NCBI GenBank assembly: GCA_964538505.1
Contig: CAZIDY010000005.1
Location: forward strand, 114,529-178,528
Reading direction: 5' to 3'
Length of the DNA stretch: 64,000 bases
Source of the DNA: Zeimonas sp964538505
GTDB taxonomy: Bacteria > Pseudomonadota > Gammaproteobacteria > Burkholderiales > Burkholderiaceae_E
Positions within the stretch are counted from its first letter, which is position 1. Every line of letters starts with the position of its first letter. This document shows positions 44,818 to 55,125 of the stretch, in pieces. The position numbers and the translations under genes were made by a program. Under the pieces are notes generated by a model. That model was not told the DNA's origin and made no database searches. It worked only from the letters and a program-made list of their open reading frames with translations.

Positions 44818-46774
44818 TCTCCTCGCAGAAAGCCAGCGCCTCCTGCGCTTCGCGCGTGCGCCGGAACGCCGGCAGGCTGGCGACCAGCCTGCGTCCGTAA
44901 GGACGCGTCGCCAGGCGCTCGTCGCAGATCATCAACACGCCGCGGTCGGTTTCCGAACGGATCAGCCGGCCGGCGCCCTGCTTCAGCGCCATCGCCGCCG
45001 CCGGCAGCTGCATCTCGCGAAAGGGGTCGCGCCCGGCGCGGCGCGCGGCGTCGATGCGCGCCGCGAGGATCGGATCGTCGGGCGCCGCGAAGGGTAGCTT
45101 GTCGATGACGACCAGCGACAGCCGGTCGCCGACGACGTCGACCCCTTCCCAGAAGCTCGCCGAGCCGACGAGCAGCGGCCGCGGCGCCGAGCGGAAGCGC
45201 TCGATCAGCGCCGAGCGCGACGCGCGGCCCTGGACGAGCAGCTCGATTCCGCAGTCCTCGGCCGCGATGCGCGCGGCGAGCAGCATCGCCTGTTGCTCGA
45301 CCATCCGCAGGCTCGTGCAGAGCACGAAGGCACGCCCGCCGTTGGCGAGGATCAGCGGCCAGGCTGCATCGGCGATCCGCTCGGCAAAACCCGCCGAGGC
45401 CGGCTCGCCGCATTCGCGCGGCACGTAGAGCAGTGCCTGCGCCGGGTAGTCGAAGGGGCTCTCGCAGCGCAGCGTACGGGCGTCCTCGAGTCCGGCCGCC
45501 GTCGTGAAGTGATCGAAGCGCCCCGCCACCGACAGCGTCGCCGACGTGGCGATCCACGCGCACGACGTGCTTTCGCGATGACGGCGAAAGGTTTCGGCAA
45601 CCGACAGCGGCGTGATCTGCAGCGAAAGACCGCCCGCGTGCACGTCGACCCAATGGATCGCATCCGATTCGCCGCTCGGCTCCCAGACCGCGTCGTGCCA
45701 TTCGTGCAGCCGCGCGGCAAGCTCATCGACGCGCACGCGCAGGCGACCGAGCTCGCGTCCGCGTTCGGCGGAGCGCGCGAGCACCGGCTGCGGCAGCGCC
45801 TGCACGAGCGAGCCGATCGCCGCGCGCAGCGCAGCATTGCCGCGCGCCTGGCGCGCGTCGACGCGCCCCGGACGCCCGACGGCGAGTCGCAGCTCGCGCA
45901 CCGCCTGCTCGATCGCGACGGACAGCGAAGTCCAGTCGGCGGCATCGAGCGCCTCTTCGCGCCCCGCGCGATGCAGGTCGCGCGCAAAGTCGACGATCTG
46001 CCGCGTGGAGACGCCGCGGCCGAGAAACTGCGTGGCGACCTGCGGCAACTGGTGCGCTTCGTCGAAGACGATCGCGTCGGCGCTCGGCAGCAGCTCGGCG
46101 ATGCCCTCATCGCGCAGCGAAAGGTCGGCGCAGAACAGATGATGGTTCACGACGACGACATCGGCCGCCTGCGCCGCCTGGCGCGCGCGGAACACGAAGC
46201 AGTCGGCCAGATCGGGGCAGTCCTGTCCGAGGCAGCTCTCGCGCGTGGAGGTGGCCAGCGTCCACGCAGGTGCGTCCTCGGCGATTCCGGGCGCCTCGCT
46301 ACGATCGCCGGTGGTCGACACCGCGGCGAAACGCTCGATGCGACGCAGCACGGCGATGTCCTCGCGACGCTCGAAGCGGCCTTCGGCGAGATTGCGTCGC
46401 AGGTGATACCGACAGACGTAGTTGCTGCGCCCCTTGAGCAGCGCCACCGTGGCGCCCGAACCGAGTGCCTGCCGCACGCGCGGAAGGTCGCGCCGGAACA
46501 GCTGGTCCTGCAGCGTCTTCGTGCCGGTACTGATCAGCACGCGCCCGCCGCTGAGCAGCGCCGGGACGAGATAGGCGAAAGTCTTGCCGACGCCGGTGCC
46601 GGCCTCGACGACCAATGGCTGCCCGGTGTCGATCGCCTGCGCAACGGCAAGCGCCATCTCGCGCTGCGCAGCACGCGGCGCGTATCCGGGGGTGGCACCG
46701 GCGATCGGACCGTCGGCCTCGAACGCCGCGTCGACCGCTTCGGCCAGACGCGACGCGGCGCCGGCGGACTGCAT
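44765..46774 (-). CDS. ATP-dependent DNA helicase, DinG/YoaA family (XPD-like, Fe-S)
   Basis: 669 aa SF2 helicase. Walker A EAGTGVGKT (57-65), DEAH box at 238-241, and the four cysteines of the Fe-S domain (C121, C181, C186, C192). Length and lack of a nuclease domain fit YoaA/DinG. E. coli YoaA works with the HolC (chi) subunit in repair of replication damage. Its start directly abuts the YdcH-like gene stop. The C-terminus overlaps bamD by 53 bases on the other strand. Confidence 0.92.
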   Translation of the reverse strand: MQSAGAASRLAEAVDAAFEADGPIAGATPGYAPRAAQREMALAVAQAIDTGQPLVVEAGTGVGKTFAYLVPALLSGGRVLISTGTKTLQDQLFRRDLPRVRQALGSGATVALLKGRSNYVCRYHLRRNLAEGRFERREDIAVLRRIERFAAVSTTGDRSEAPGIAEDAPAWTLATSTRESCLGQDCPDLADCFVFRARQAAQAADVVVVNHHLFCADLSLRDEGIAELLPSADAIVFDEAHQLPQVATQFLGRGVSTRQIVDFARDLHRAGREEALDAADWTSLSVAIEQAVRELRLAVGRPGRVDARQARGNAALRAAIGSLVQALPQPVLARSAERGRELGRLRVRVDELAARLHEWHDAVWEPSGESDAIHWVDVHAGGLSLQITPLSVAETFRRHRESTSCAWIATSATLSVAGRFDHFTTAAGLEDARTLRCESPFDYPAQALLYVPRECGEPASAGFAERIADAAWPLILANGGRAFVLCTSLRMVEQQAMLLAARIAAEDCGIELLVQGRASRSALIERFRSAPRPLLVGSASFWEGVDVVGDRLSLVVIDKLPFAAPDDPILAARIDAARRAGRDPFREMQLPAAAMALKQGAGRLIRSETDRGVLMICDERLATRPYGRRLVASLPAFRRTREAQEALAFCEEISARPATSDDRLPAGLS

Positions 46775-47014
46775 TCAGGCCGGTTCGTCGGGCACGAGTT
46801 GCATCTGCAGCAACGCGATCGCGTCCTTGATCTGCAACTTGCGCTTCTTGAGCCGACGCAACTGCAACTCGTCGAAATGCGACTGCATGCCGAGCGCGTC
46901 GATCATCGCGTCGAGTCCGCGATGCTCGAGTTGCAGTTCGGTGATGCGCTGTCGGATCGAGTCGCCGATGCCGGTGAGATTCTCGATTTCGTCGACGCTA
47001 TGGCCTTCGATCAT
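46775..47014 (-). CDS. YdcH-like DUF465 small helical protein
   Basis: 79 aa. A short coiled-coil protein: LQLEHRGLDAMIDALGM then FDELQLRRLKKRKLQIKDAIALLQ, the DUF465/YdcH signature. Function unknown. The ATG at 47014 is chosen because the extra 18 residues available upstream do not match the family. Its TGA is immediately followed by the helicase ATG. Confidence 0.88.
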   Translation of the reverse strand: MIEGHSVDEIENLTGIGDSIRQRITELQLEHRGLDAMIDALGMQSHFDELQLRRLKKRKLQIKDAIALLQMQLVPDEPA

Positions 47015-47170
47015 GTGGGTACCGTTCGCCCGCCGAGGGGCCCGAAAGGTGGACACGCAGCGAAACAACCGTCGGCCAATGATACGACTGCGGCGGTAGC
47101 CGATTCAACGTCCGTATCCTCGTTGCGCGTCGGTGGCTGCCTTCGTTTCGCAGGCGTACGCGCGCGCTGC

Positions 47171-48277
47171 TCAGGAGCCGCCGTGCAATGCTTCGGCGAC
47201 CTCGCGACGCGGCGCCTGCAGATACTCGCGCGAGTTCATCTCGACGAGGCGGCTGACGGTGCGGTGGAACTCGTTGGCGAGCACCCCCTCGGTATACAGA
47301 TCCTGCGGCCCGACCTCCGCCGAGACGATCAGGTTCACGCGGCGATCGTAGAGTACGTCGACCAACCAGACGAAACGGCGGGCTTCTGAGGCCATCGACG
47401 CGCTCATGCGCGGTACGCCCGAGACGATCACCGTATGAAACTGGCTGGCGATCTCCAGGTAATCGTTCTGCGAACGCGGGCCGCCGCACAGCGTGCGGAA
47501 GTCGAACCAGACGGCCCCGCCCGCGCGTCGCAGCGCCCGGATCTCGCGGTGCTCGATCATCAGCCGCGGATCCTCGTCGCGCGCCTCGGCAAGCTGCGCG
47601 AAGATTTCGCGCAGCGCGCGGTCGGTCGCGTGGCCGAGCGGCGTCTGGTATGCGTTCACGTCCGCCAGCGTGCGGCGCCGATAGTCGACGCCCGCATCGA
47701 CGCACAGCACGTCGACGTTGCGCTCGATCAGGTCGATCGCCGGCAGGATGCGATCGCGATGCAGTCCGTCCGGGTACAGCCCGTCGGGACGGTAATTCGA
47801 CGTGATGACGAAGGTGACGCCGTGCGCGAACAGCCCGCGCATCAGGCGATCGAGAATCATCGCGTCGGCGATGTCGGTGACGTGGAACTCGTCGAAGCAG
47901 ATCACCCGATAGCGCCGCGCGACGTTCGCGGCCACCGCATCGAGCGGGTCGGCGCGCCCCTTGAGCTCGTCGAGCGAACGGTGCACGCCACGCATGAACT
48001 CGTGGAAGTGCAGCCGCGTCTTGCGCACGACCGGCACGGCCGAATAGAAGCAGTCCATCAGGAAGCTCTTGCCGCGCCCCACCCCGCCGTACAGCCAGAC
48101 GCCGCGCGGCACCTCCGGGCGCAGCACGAGCTTCTTGAGGCGATTCGAGCGCGCCGCCTTGAAGGCGACGAACTCGTCGCACATGCGCTGCAGTCGTTCG
48201 ATTGCCGCCTGCTGCGCGGCATCGGGCGTGTGACCGCGCTCGCCGAAGGCGCGCGCGCAGCTCTCGACGACGCTCAC
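47171..48277 (-). CDS. zapE: Cell division ATPase ZapE (AFG1-like)
   Basis: 368 aa P-loop ATPase with Walker A GGVGRGKS near residue 66 and Walker B ICFDEFHV. RLHFHEFMRGVH is typical. In E. coli ZapE associates with the Z-ring, especially under stress. It follows lpd by 34 bases, as in other Burkholderiales (odhA-odhB-lpd-zapE). Confidence 0.94.
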   Translation of the reverse strand: MSVVESCARAFGERGHTPDAAQQAAIERLQRMCDEFVAFKAARSNRLKKLVLRPEVPRGVWLYGGVGRGKSFLMDCFYSAVPVVRKTRLHFHEFMRGVHRSLDELKGRADPLDAVAANVARRYRVICFDEFHVTDIADAMILDRLMRGLFAHGVTFVITSNYRPDGLYPDGLHRDRILPAIDLIERNVDVLCVDAGVDYRRRTLADVNAYQTPLGHATDRALREIFAQLAEARDEDPRLMIEHREIRALRRAGGAVWFDFRTLCGGPRSQNDYLEIASQFHTVIVSGVPRMSASMASEARRFVWLVDVLYDRRVNLIVSAEVGPQDLYTEGVLANEFHRTVSRLVEMNSREYLQAPRREVAEALHGGS

Positions 48278-48311
48278 CAGGATCCGTGCCCGATTCCGCG
48301 CCGCGTCGCTG

Positions 48312-49766
48312 TCAGATGTTCAGCGCGCGCTTGTCGGTCGCGAGCGCCGCTTCGCGCAACGCCTCCGACAGCGACGGATGCGGGTGCGACACGCGCCCGA
48401 TGTCCTCGGCCGACGCGCGGAACTCCATCGCGAGTGTCGCCTCGGCGATCAGCTCCGAGGCCGCCGCCGAGACGATGTGCACGCCGAGCACTTCGTCGGT
48501 GTCGGCATCGGCGAGCACCTTGACGAAACCGGCCGAATGGCCGGCACCCAGTGCGCGTCCGTTCGCCGAGAACGGGAACTGCCCGGCCTTGAAGGCGCGG
48601 CCTTCGCTCTTCAGCTGATCCTCGGTGCGCCCCACCCAGGCGATCTCGGGTGCGGTGTAGATGACCCACGGGATCAGCGCGTAGTCGATGTGCGGATCCT
48701 GCCCGGCGATGCGCTCGGCAACCATCACGCCCTCGTCGGAGGCCTTGTGCGCGAGCATCGGCCCGCGCACGACGTCGCCGATCGCCCAGACATTCGCCGC
48801 ACTCGTGCGACAGTGCTCGTCGACCGGCACGAACCCGCGCTCGTCGACCGCGAGGTCGATCGCGTCGAGGCCGAGGCCGTCGGTGTTCGGTACGCGGCCC
48901 ACCGAGACGATCAGGCGGTCGCATTCGAGCCGCTGCTCGTCGCCGTCGCCGACCGCATAGCGCACGCGCACGGAGTCTTCGGCGACTTCGACGCCGGAGA
49001 TGCGCGCATCGAGCTGGATCTTCAGGCCCTGCGTGGTGAGCTGCTTCCACGCCTCCTTGCGCACGCCTTCGTCGGCGGCCGCCAGGAAGGTCGGCAGCGC
49101 CTCGAGCACGGTGACTTCGGCGCCGAGCCGGCGCCACACCGAGCCGAGCTCCAGTCCGATGACACCGGCGCCGATCACGCCGAGCCGCTTCGGCACCTCG
49201 GGCATCGCGAGCGCACCGACGTTGTCGCAGACGATGCGGTTGTCGACCGCCACGCCGGGCAGCGCGCGCGGCTTCGATCCGGTGGCGATGATCACGTGCC
49301 GCGCCTCGACGAGCTGCACCTGCGCATCGTCGCTGCGCTCTGCGGCGGGCTCTCCGGACACCTCGATGCGATAGACGTCGCCCTCGTGGCCGACGAAGCG
49401 CCCGAAGCCCTTCAGCCAGCTCACCTTGTTCTTGCGGAACAGGAACTCGATGCCCTTGGTCATCCGGCTGACGATGGACGTCTTGCGCGCCTGCATCTTC
49501 TCGACGTCGATGCGCACGCCGTCGACGCCAATGCCGTGCGCATCGTAGCCGTCGCGCACCAGCGCATAGGCCTCGCTCGACGCGAGCAACGCCTTCGACG
49601 GAATGCAGCCGACGTTCAGGCAGGTTCCGCCGAGCGCGAGCTCGCCGTCGGCGTTGCGCCAGCCCTCGATGCAGGCGACGTTCATGCCGAGCTGTGCGGC
49701 GCGGATCGCCGCGATGTAGCCGCCGGGGCCGGCTCCGATGACGACGACGTCGTAGACCTGGGACAT
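48312..49766 (-). CDS. lpdA: Dihydrolipoyl dehydrogenase (E3)
   Basis: FAD enzyme that reoxidises dihydrolipoamide with NAD. 484 aa. FAD motif GAGPGGYIAA (11-20), redox disulfide C49/C54 (GGTCLNVGCIPSK), NAD motif GVIGAGVIGLELGSVW, and the C-terminal catalytic His in HPHPSLSEALREA. Third gene of odhA-odhB-lpd, so it belongs to the 2-oxoglutarate dehydrogenase complex. Confidence 0.97.
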   Translation of the reverse strand: MSQVYDVVVIGAGPGGYIAAIRAAQLGMNVACIEGWRNADGELALGGTCLNVGCIPSKALLASSEAYALVRDGYDAHGIGVDGVRIDVEKMQARKTSIVSRMTKGIEFLFRKNKVSWLKGFGRFVGHEGDVYRIEVSGEPAAERSDDAQVQLVEARHVIIATGSKPRALPGVAVDNRIVCDNVGALAMPEVPKRLGVIGAGVIGLELGSVWRRLGAEVTVLEALPTFLAAADEGVRKEAWKQLTTQGLKIQLDARISGVEVAEDSVRVRYAVGDGDEQRLECDRLIVSVGRVPNTDGLGLDAIDLAVDERGFVPVDEHCRTSAANVWAIGDVVRGPMLAHKASDEGVMVAERIAGQDPHIDYALIPWVIYTAPEIAWVGRTEDQLKSEGRAFKAGQFPFSANGRALGAGHSAGFVKVLADADTDEVLGVHIVSAAASELIAEATLAMEFRASAEDIGRVSHPHPSLSEALREAALATDKRALNI

Positions 49767-49779
49767 GAGTTGCTCCCGC

Positions 49780-51072
49780 TCAGAGATCGAGCAGCAGGCG
49801 CGACGGATCTTCGAGCGCCTCCTTGATCGCAACGAGGAAGAGCACCGCGTCGCGGCCGTCGATGATCCGGTGGTCGTAGGAGACGGCCAGGTAGTTCATC
49901 GGACGGATCACGATCTGCCCGTTCTCGACCACCGGCCGCTCGCGCGTCGCGTGCACGCCGAGGATCGCCGACTGCGGCGGATTGATGATCGGCGTCGACA
50001 GCATCGAGCCGAATACACCGCCGTTGCTGATCGAGAAGGTGCCGCCGGTGATCTCTTCGATGCCGAGCTTGCCTTCCTGCGCGCGCTGGCCGAAGTCGGC
50101 GATCTGCCGCTCGATCTGCGCGAATCCGAGCTGGTCGGCGTTGCGCACCACCGGAACGACGAGGCCGCGCGGCGAGCTGACCGCCACGCCGATGTCGAAG
50201 TAGCCGTGATAGATGATGTCGTTTCCGTCGACCGACGCGTTGACGATCGGGTACTTGCGCAGCGCGTGCACCGAGGCCTTCACGAAGAAGGACATGAAGC
50301 CGAGCCGCGTTCCGTGTTCCTTCTCGAAGCGCTCCTGCGAGCGCTTGCGCAGCTCGATCACCGGCTGCATGTTCACTTCGTTGAAGGTGGTGAGGATCGC
50401 ATTGGTCTGCTGCGACTGCACGAGCCGCTCGGCGACGCGCTGGCGCAGCCGCGACATCGGCACGCGCTGCTCGGGCCGGCCCTCGACCAGTTGCGAGATG
50501 TCGACCGGCGGGCGCACTTCGGGCAGCGCGGGGCGCGCGGGTGCAGCGGGCGCCTGTGCCGCCGCGCCGGATGCGACGGCACCGAGGACATCTCCTTTCG
50601 TGACGCGACCGTCGCGGCCGGTGCCGGTGACCTGCGAGGGTGACATCTGCGCTTCCCGCAACAGCTTCGCCGCAGCCGGCATCGCGACGTCTCCCTTCGG
50701 GCCGCCGGCCGGGGCAGCGGCTGCCGCCCTGTCGACGCCGGCCGAAGCCGGCGCACCGGCGCCGGACTGTGCGGGCGTCGCCGCCGCGCCAGGGGCAGCC
50801 GCCTTCGAGGCGGACGGCGCGGTGGCTTTCGCGTCGGTGTCGAGCCGCGCGATCACCTCTTCGGCGACGACCGTCTCGCCGTCGCCCTTGAGGATCTCGA
50901 CGAGCACGCCGTCGGATGGTGCAGGGAGCTCGAGCACGACCTTGTCGGTCTCGACGTCGATCAGGTTGTCGTCCCGCGCAACCGCTTCGCCGACCTTCTT
51001 GTGCCATTGCAGCAGCGTCGCCTCGGCGACCGACTCGGACAGCTGCGGAACCTTGATCTCGATGACGGACAT
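49780..51072 (-). CDS. odhB: 2-oxoglutarate dehydrogenase E2, dihydrolipoyl succinyltransferase
   Basis: 430 aa. One lipoyl domain with lipoyl-lysine K44 (ETDKVVLE), an Ala/Pro/Gly-rich hinge (about 85-125), a peripheral-subunit-binding domain (PAAAKLLREAQMSPSQVTGTGRDGRVTKGDVL), then the catalytic domain with the active His in SYDHRIIDGRDA. QSILGVHAT-type acyltransferase end (SAILGVHATRERPV) fits the succinyl-specific branch. 23 bases after odhA. Confidence 0.97.
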   Translation of the reverse strand: MSVIEIKVPQLSESVAEATLLQWHKKVGEAVARDDNLIDVETDKVVLELPAPSDGVLVEILKGDGETVVAEEVIARLDTDAKATAPSASKAAAPGAAATPAQSGAGAPASAGVDRAAAAAPAGGPKGDVAMPAAAKLLREAQMSPSQVTGTGRDGRVTKGDVLGAVASGAAAQAPAAPARPALPEVRPPVDISQLVEGRPEQRVPMSRLRQRVAERLVQSQQTNAILTTFNEVNMQPVIELRKRSQERFEKEHGTRLGFMSFFVKASVHALRKYPIVNASVDGNDIIYHGYFDIGVAVSSPRGLVVPVVRNADQLGFAQIERQIADFGQRAQEGKLGIEEITGGTFSISNGGVFGSMLSTPIINPPQSAILGVHATRERPVVENGQIVIRPMNYLAVSYDHRIIDGRDAVLFLVAIKEALEDPSRLLLDL

Positions 51073-51095
51073 CTATCTCTCCGGAGCGAGCTGCA

Positions 51096-53963
51096 CTATG
51101 CGGCGTCGCGGTTGGTTTTCTTCGTGCGTGGCCGCGCGGCGCCCAGCGCCGCAGCGAGCAGCTCCTTCTGCTGCGCGTAGTGCTTGTCGTAGTAGCCGAC
51201 GGCGGGCGAAGCCGAGGCCGGGCGCCCGGCGTAGCTGAGCTTCTGGCCTTCCTTCAGCGCATCGGCGATCTGGTGCTGCACGTAGAACCAGGCACCCTGG
51301 TTCTGCGGCTCGTCCTGGCACCAGACGATCTGCGTCGCCGACGCGTATTTCTTCATCTCGGCTTCGAAGGCCTTGTGCGGGAACGGATACAGCTGCTCGA
51401 GGCGCACCAGCGCAATGTCTTCGAGCTGGCGCTCGCGACGTGCGACAAGCAGGTCGTAGTAGACCTTGCCCGAGCAGACGACGACGCGACGCACGCGGCT
51501 CGCCTCGACGCTCGGGTCGCCGAGCACGGTACGGAACTCGCCGGTGGCGAGGTCCTTCAGCGACGACACCGCCTCCTTGTTCCGCAGCAGCGACTTCGGC
51601 GTCATCAGCACCAGCGGCTTGCGGAACATGCGGATCATCTGCCGGCGCAGCACATGGAAGATCTGCGCCGGCGTCGTCGGCTGGCACACCTGCATGTTGT
51701 GCTCGGCGCACAGCTGCAGGAAACGCTCGAGCCGCGCCGACGAGTGCTCGGGGCCCTGCCCTTCGTAGCCGTGCGGCAGCATCAGCACCAAGCCGTTTGC
51801 GCGACCCCACTTCGTTTCGCCCGACGAGATGAACTGGTCGACGACGACCTGTGCACCATTGACGAAGTCGCCGAACTGGGCCTCCCAGATTACCAGCGTG
51901 TTCGGGTCGGACGACGCGTAGCCGTATTCGTAGGCGAGCACCGCTTCCTCGGACAGCACCGAGTCGATGACGATGAACTGTCCCTGCTTGTCGGCAACGA
52001 ACTGCAGCGGAATGTACGAGCCCTGGTCGTAGCGCTCGCGGTTCTGGTCGTGCAGCACCGCATGGCGGTGCGTGAAGGTGCCGCGGCCGGAGTCCTGCCC
52101 CGACAGGCGCACGTCGTAGCCCGACGCGAGCAGCGTCGCGTAGGCGAGGTGTTCGCCCATGCCCCAGTCGAGCGGATGCTCGCCCTCCGACATCGCGCGC
52201 CGATCGTTGATGACGCGCTCGACCAGCGGATGCACCCGGAGGTTCTCCGGCACCGTGGTGATCTTCTCGCCGAGCCGGCGCAGCTCGGACATCGGTACCG
52301 CCGTTTCCGCCGAGTCGGTCCACTTGCGGTTCAGGAACGGCATCCAGTCGACCGCGAACTTGCTCTTGAAGTCGGTGATGAGCGGATCGAAGGTGTGCTT
52401 GCCTTCGTCCATTGCCTTGCGGTAGTCGGCGACCATCCGTTCGGGGTCACCCTCGGCGACCACTTCCTGGCGAACCAGCTTGTCGGCGTACAGCCTGCGC
52501 GTGCCCGGATGCTGGGCCACCCTCTTGTACATCATCGGCTGGGTGACCGCCGGCGTGTCCTGCTCGTTGTGCCCGAGCTTGCGGTAGCAGACGATGTCGA
52601 CGACAACGTCCTTGCGGAAGGCCTGCCGGAAGTCGAGCGCGAGCTGCGTGGCGTAGACGACCGCCTCGGGGTCGTCGCCGTTCACGTGCAGCACCGGCGC
52701 CTCGATCATCTTGACCACGTCGGTGCAGTACAGCGTGGAGCGCGTGTCGCGCGGATCGGAGGTGGTGAAGCCGATCTGGTTGTTGATGACGATGTGAACG
52801 GTGCCGCGCGTGCCGTAGCCGCGCGTCTGCGCGAGGTTCAGCGTTTCCATCACGACGCCCTGCGCGGCGAAGGCGGCGTCGCCGTGCACGAGCACCGGCA
52901 GTACCTGGTCGCCGTTGCGGTCGCCCCGACGCGTCATGCGCGCGCGGCACGAGCCCAGCACCACCGGGTTGACGATCTCCAGGTGCGACGGGTTGAAGGC
53001 GAGCGACAGGTGCACCGGCCCGCCGGGCGTCGTAACGTCGCTCGAGAAGCCCTTGTGGTACTTGACGTCGCCGCTCGGGAGGTCGTCGGCGTGTCGCCCT
53101 TCGAACTCGGCGAAAAGGTCCTTCGGCATCTTGCCGAGGACGTTGACGAGCACGTTCAGGCGACCGCGGTGCGCCATCCCGATGACGATCTCCTGGATGC
53201 CCGCCTCGCCGGCACGGCGGATCAGCTCGTCCATCGCCGGGATGAAGCTCTCGCCGCCTTCGAGCGAGAAACGCTTCTGGCCGACGAACTTCGAATGCAG
53301 GTAGCGCTCGAGCCCTTCGGCGGCGGTGAGTCGCTCGAGGATGCGCGTCTTGCGATCGGTGGAATAGCTCGGGCGCGAACGCGTCGACTCGAGCCGCTCC
53401 TGCAGCCAGCGCTTCTGCGCCGGGTCGCTGATGTACATGAACTCGGCACCGATCGAGCCGCAGTAGGTGTCGCGCAGCGCCTTGATGATGTCGCGCAGCG
53501 GAGCGCTCTCGAAGCCGAAATAAGTGTTCGCCGCCGAGTAGATGTGCGCGTGGTCGCCTTCGGTGAAGTCGTAGAACGCAGGCTCGAGCTCGGGGATCGG
53601 CGGGCGCTCCTGGCGCTTGAGCGGATCGAGGTCGGCCCAGCGCGAGCCGAGATAGCGGTAGGCGGCGATCAGCTGCTGGACGAAGACCTGCTTGCGCGCG
53701 GTGGCGGCGTCGCCGCCCATCTGCTGCGGCTGCAGCAGGCCCTCCTTCGCGCGTTCGGCGAAGGACTGGACGATCGGTGCATGCGCTACGTCGCGCGTTT
53801 CAGGGCTGCCGTCGGCGGCGGGAATGCCCTGCAGACTGTCGAACCACGCGCGCCACGGCTCGGGCACCGACGCGGGGTTGTTCAGGTAGCTCTCGTAGAG
53901 CTCTTCGACATAGGCGGCGTTGCCGCCGAACAGATAGGAGTTCGACTGAAGCGCTTTGAACAT
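51096..53963 (-). CDS. odhA: 2-oxoglutarate dehydrogenase E1
   Basis: Thiamine-diphosphate-dependent decarboxylase of the TCA cycle. 955 aa, normal length. The N-terminal NSYLFGGNAAYVEELYESYL, the central MAHRGRLNVLVNVLGK and HGDAAFAAQGVV segments, and the C-terminal WCQDEPQNQGAW are OdhA signatures. The ATG at 53963 with an AGGTGA site is preferred over an upstream in-frame ATG. It heads odhA-odhB-lpd and is separated from gltA by the inserted kor/PA2778 block. Confidence 0.97.
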   Translation of the reverse strand: MFKALQSNSYLFGGNAAYVEELYESYLNNPASVPEPWRAWFDSLQGIPAADGSPETRDVAHAPIVQSFAERAKEGLLQPQQMGGDAATARKQVFVQQLIAAYRYLGSRWADLDPLKRQERPPIPELEPAFYDFTEGDHAHIYSAANTYFGFESAPLRDIIKALRDTYCGSIGAEFMYISDPAQKRWLQERLESTRSRPSYSTDRKTRILERLTAAEGLERYLHSKFVGQKRFSLEGGESFIPAMDELIRRAGEAGIQEIVIGMAHRGRLNVLVNVLGKMPKDLFAEFEGRHADDLPSGDVKYHKGFSSDVTTPGGPVHLSLAFNPSHLEIVNPVVLGSCRARMTRRGDRNGDQVLPVLVHGDAAFAAQGVVMETLNLAQTRGYGTRGTVHIVINNQIGFTTSDPRDTRSTLYCTDVVKMIEAPVLHVNGDDPEAVVYATQLALDFRQAFRKDVVVDIVCYRKLGHNEQDTPAVTQPMMYKRVAQHPGTRRLYADKLVRQEVVAEGDPERMVADYRKAMDEGKHTFDPLITDFKSKFAVDWMPFLNRKWTDSAETAVPMSELRRLGEKITTVPENLRVHPLVERVINDRRAMSEGEHPLDWGMGEHLAYATLLASGYDVRLSGQDSGRGTFTHRHAVLHDQNRERYDQGSYIPLQFVADKQGQFIVIDSVLSEEAVLAYEYGYASSDPNTLVIWEAQFGDFVNGAQVVVDQFISSGETKWGRANGLVLMLPHGYEGQGPEHSSARLERFLQLCAEHNMQVCQPTTPAQIFHVLRRQMIRMFRKPLVLMTPKSLLRNKEAVSSLKDLATGEFRTVLGDPSVEASRVRRVVVCSGKVYYDLLVARRERQLEDIALVRLEQLYPFPHKAFEAEMKKYASATQIVWCQDEPQNQGAWFYVQHQIADALKEGQKLSYAGRPASASPAVGYYDKHYAQQKELLAAALGAARPRTKKTNRDAA

Positions 53964-54138
53964 GGTTTCTTCACCTTGCAGAACGAGTTTCTCGTCCAAG
54001 ATGCCCGGCATGCCTGCTGCTGCAGCCGGCGAACGCCGTCCGGCTTCCGGAGCGGTCATTCGAGATTCGACGATGATGATTGGACGGTCAGGTCATCGGA
54101 TGGTGGCTCGCGAGGGAGCGAGGAACCTTTTGATGGTA

Positions 54139-55119
54139 TCACCGCGTCGACCGACGTGCGTCGCGAAGCATGCGCTCGGCGGTCTGCCGATAGACGGCAG
54201 CCGACGCACCGCCCAGCGCCACCGCCCGGTCCGCCGCCTCGGAGGCGGCCTGCGCGTCGCCTGTGTCGGCGAGCGCGTGCGCCAGGTTGTTCCAGGCGTC
54301 GGCGAAGTCGGGATGATTCGCAAGCAGCGACCGGTACGCATCGACCGCATCGCGCGGGCGCTCGTCGGCGAGCAGCGCGTTGGCGCGGGCGAAGGCGAGC
54401 AGCCGATCGCCGGGCTCGCGCGCGAGCAGCGACTCGTACGCACGCATCGCCGCGCCACGGTCGAGCCGCTCGAGTGCGACCGCCGCGCGCAGCGCAGACG
54501 CGATGTCGACGCTCGGCGGAATCCGCGACGGATCGACGACGATCATCGACCACGCACCGGCGCGCGCCCAGGTGCGCTCGAAGGTGTCGATCGACATCGG
54601 CATCGAGGCCTCGGTGCCGGAATGGAGCACGACGACGCCCTTCGGCAGGTCGTAGCCGATCAGCACGGCGTAATGCCAGATCGGCGACCACGAAAGCCCG
54701 AGATTCTGGAAGACGACCACCGGAACGCCGTCGGCGACGGCGCGCAGCATCGACGCGAGCCGCGCATCGAGCGACACCGGCAGCATCGACGCGCGACGCG
54801 GCTGCGCGAGCATCTCGGGCTGCAGGCTGCCCTGTCGCGCCGGCACGTACACCGCGTCGACCAGCCGCTGCAGCTCGACCTCGCGGCCGGCCGCGCCGAG
54901 CGCCATCGCGAGCGCGGCCGGGCCGCACTGGTAGTCGGCCTGCGCGACGAAAGGTACGCTGTCGACCGCAGCACGCGCCGGCAGCGCCGGCGCCGCAGCA
55001 ACAGTGACGGGCGGCGACGATAACGACGCGCGCAGCGCCGCGCTCTGCGGCGCCGCGCATCCGGCGAGCACGATCGCCGCGCACGCGCAGAGCAGCACGC
55101 GCGTGGCAGCTCCCTTCAC
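54139..55119 (-). CDS. PA2778-family cysteine peptidase, lipoprotein with TPR repeats
   Basis: 326 aa. Lipobox VLAGC with C21 after a signal peptide, so a membrane-anchored periplasmic protein. A C39-like papain-fold domain follows, with Gln60, catalytic C65 (YQCGPAALAMAL) and His149 (WHYAVLIGY). The C-terminal third is TPR-like (ANALLADERPRDAVDAYRSLLANHPDFADAWNNLAHALADTG in two blocks). Function unknown; it is paired with the PA2779-family gene upstream, 6 bases apart. Confidence 0.85.
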   Translation of the reverse strand: MKGAATRVLLCACAAIVLAGCAAPQSAALRASLSSPPVTVAAAPALPARAAVDSVPFVAQADYQCGPAALAMALGAAGREVELQRLVDAVYVPARQGSLQPEMLAQPRRASMLPVSLDARLASMLRAVADGVPVVVFQNLGLSWSPIWHYAVLIGYDLPKGVVVLHSGTEASMPMSIDTFERTWARAGAWSMIVVDPSRIPPSVDIASALRAAVALERLDRGAAMRAYESLLAREPGDRLLAFARANALLADERPRDAVDAYRSLLANHPDFADAWNNLAHALADTGDAQAASEAADRAVALGGASAAVYRQTAERMLRDARRSTR

Positions 55120-55125
55120 GGGCTC

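Noticed and set aside
51180..55007. A 1275-codon plus-strand frame over odhA
   Set aside because: Antisense to OdhA and the peptidase gene; no domain and extreme Arg/His composition.
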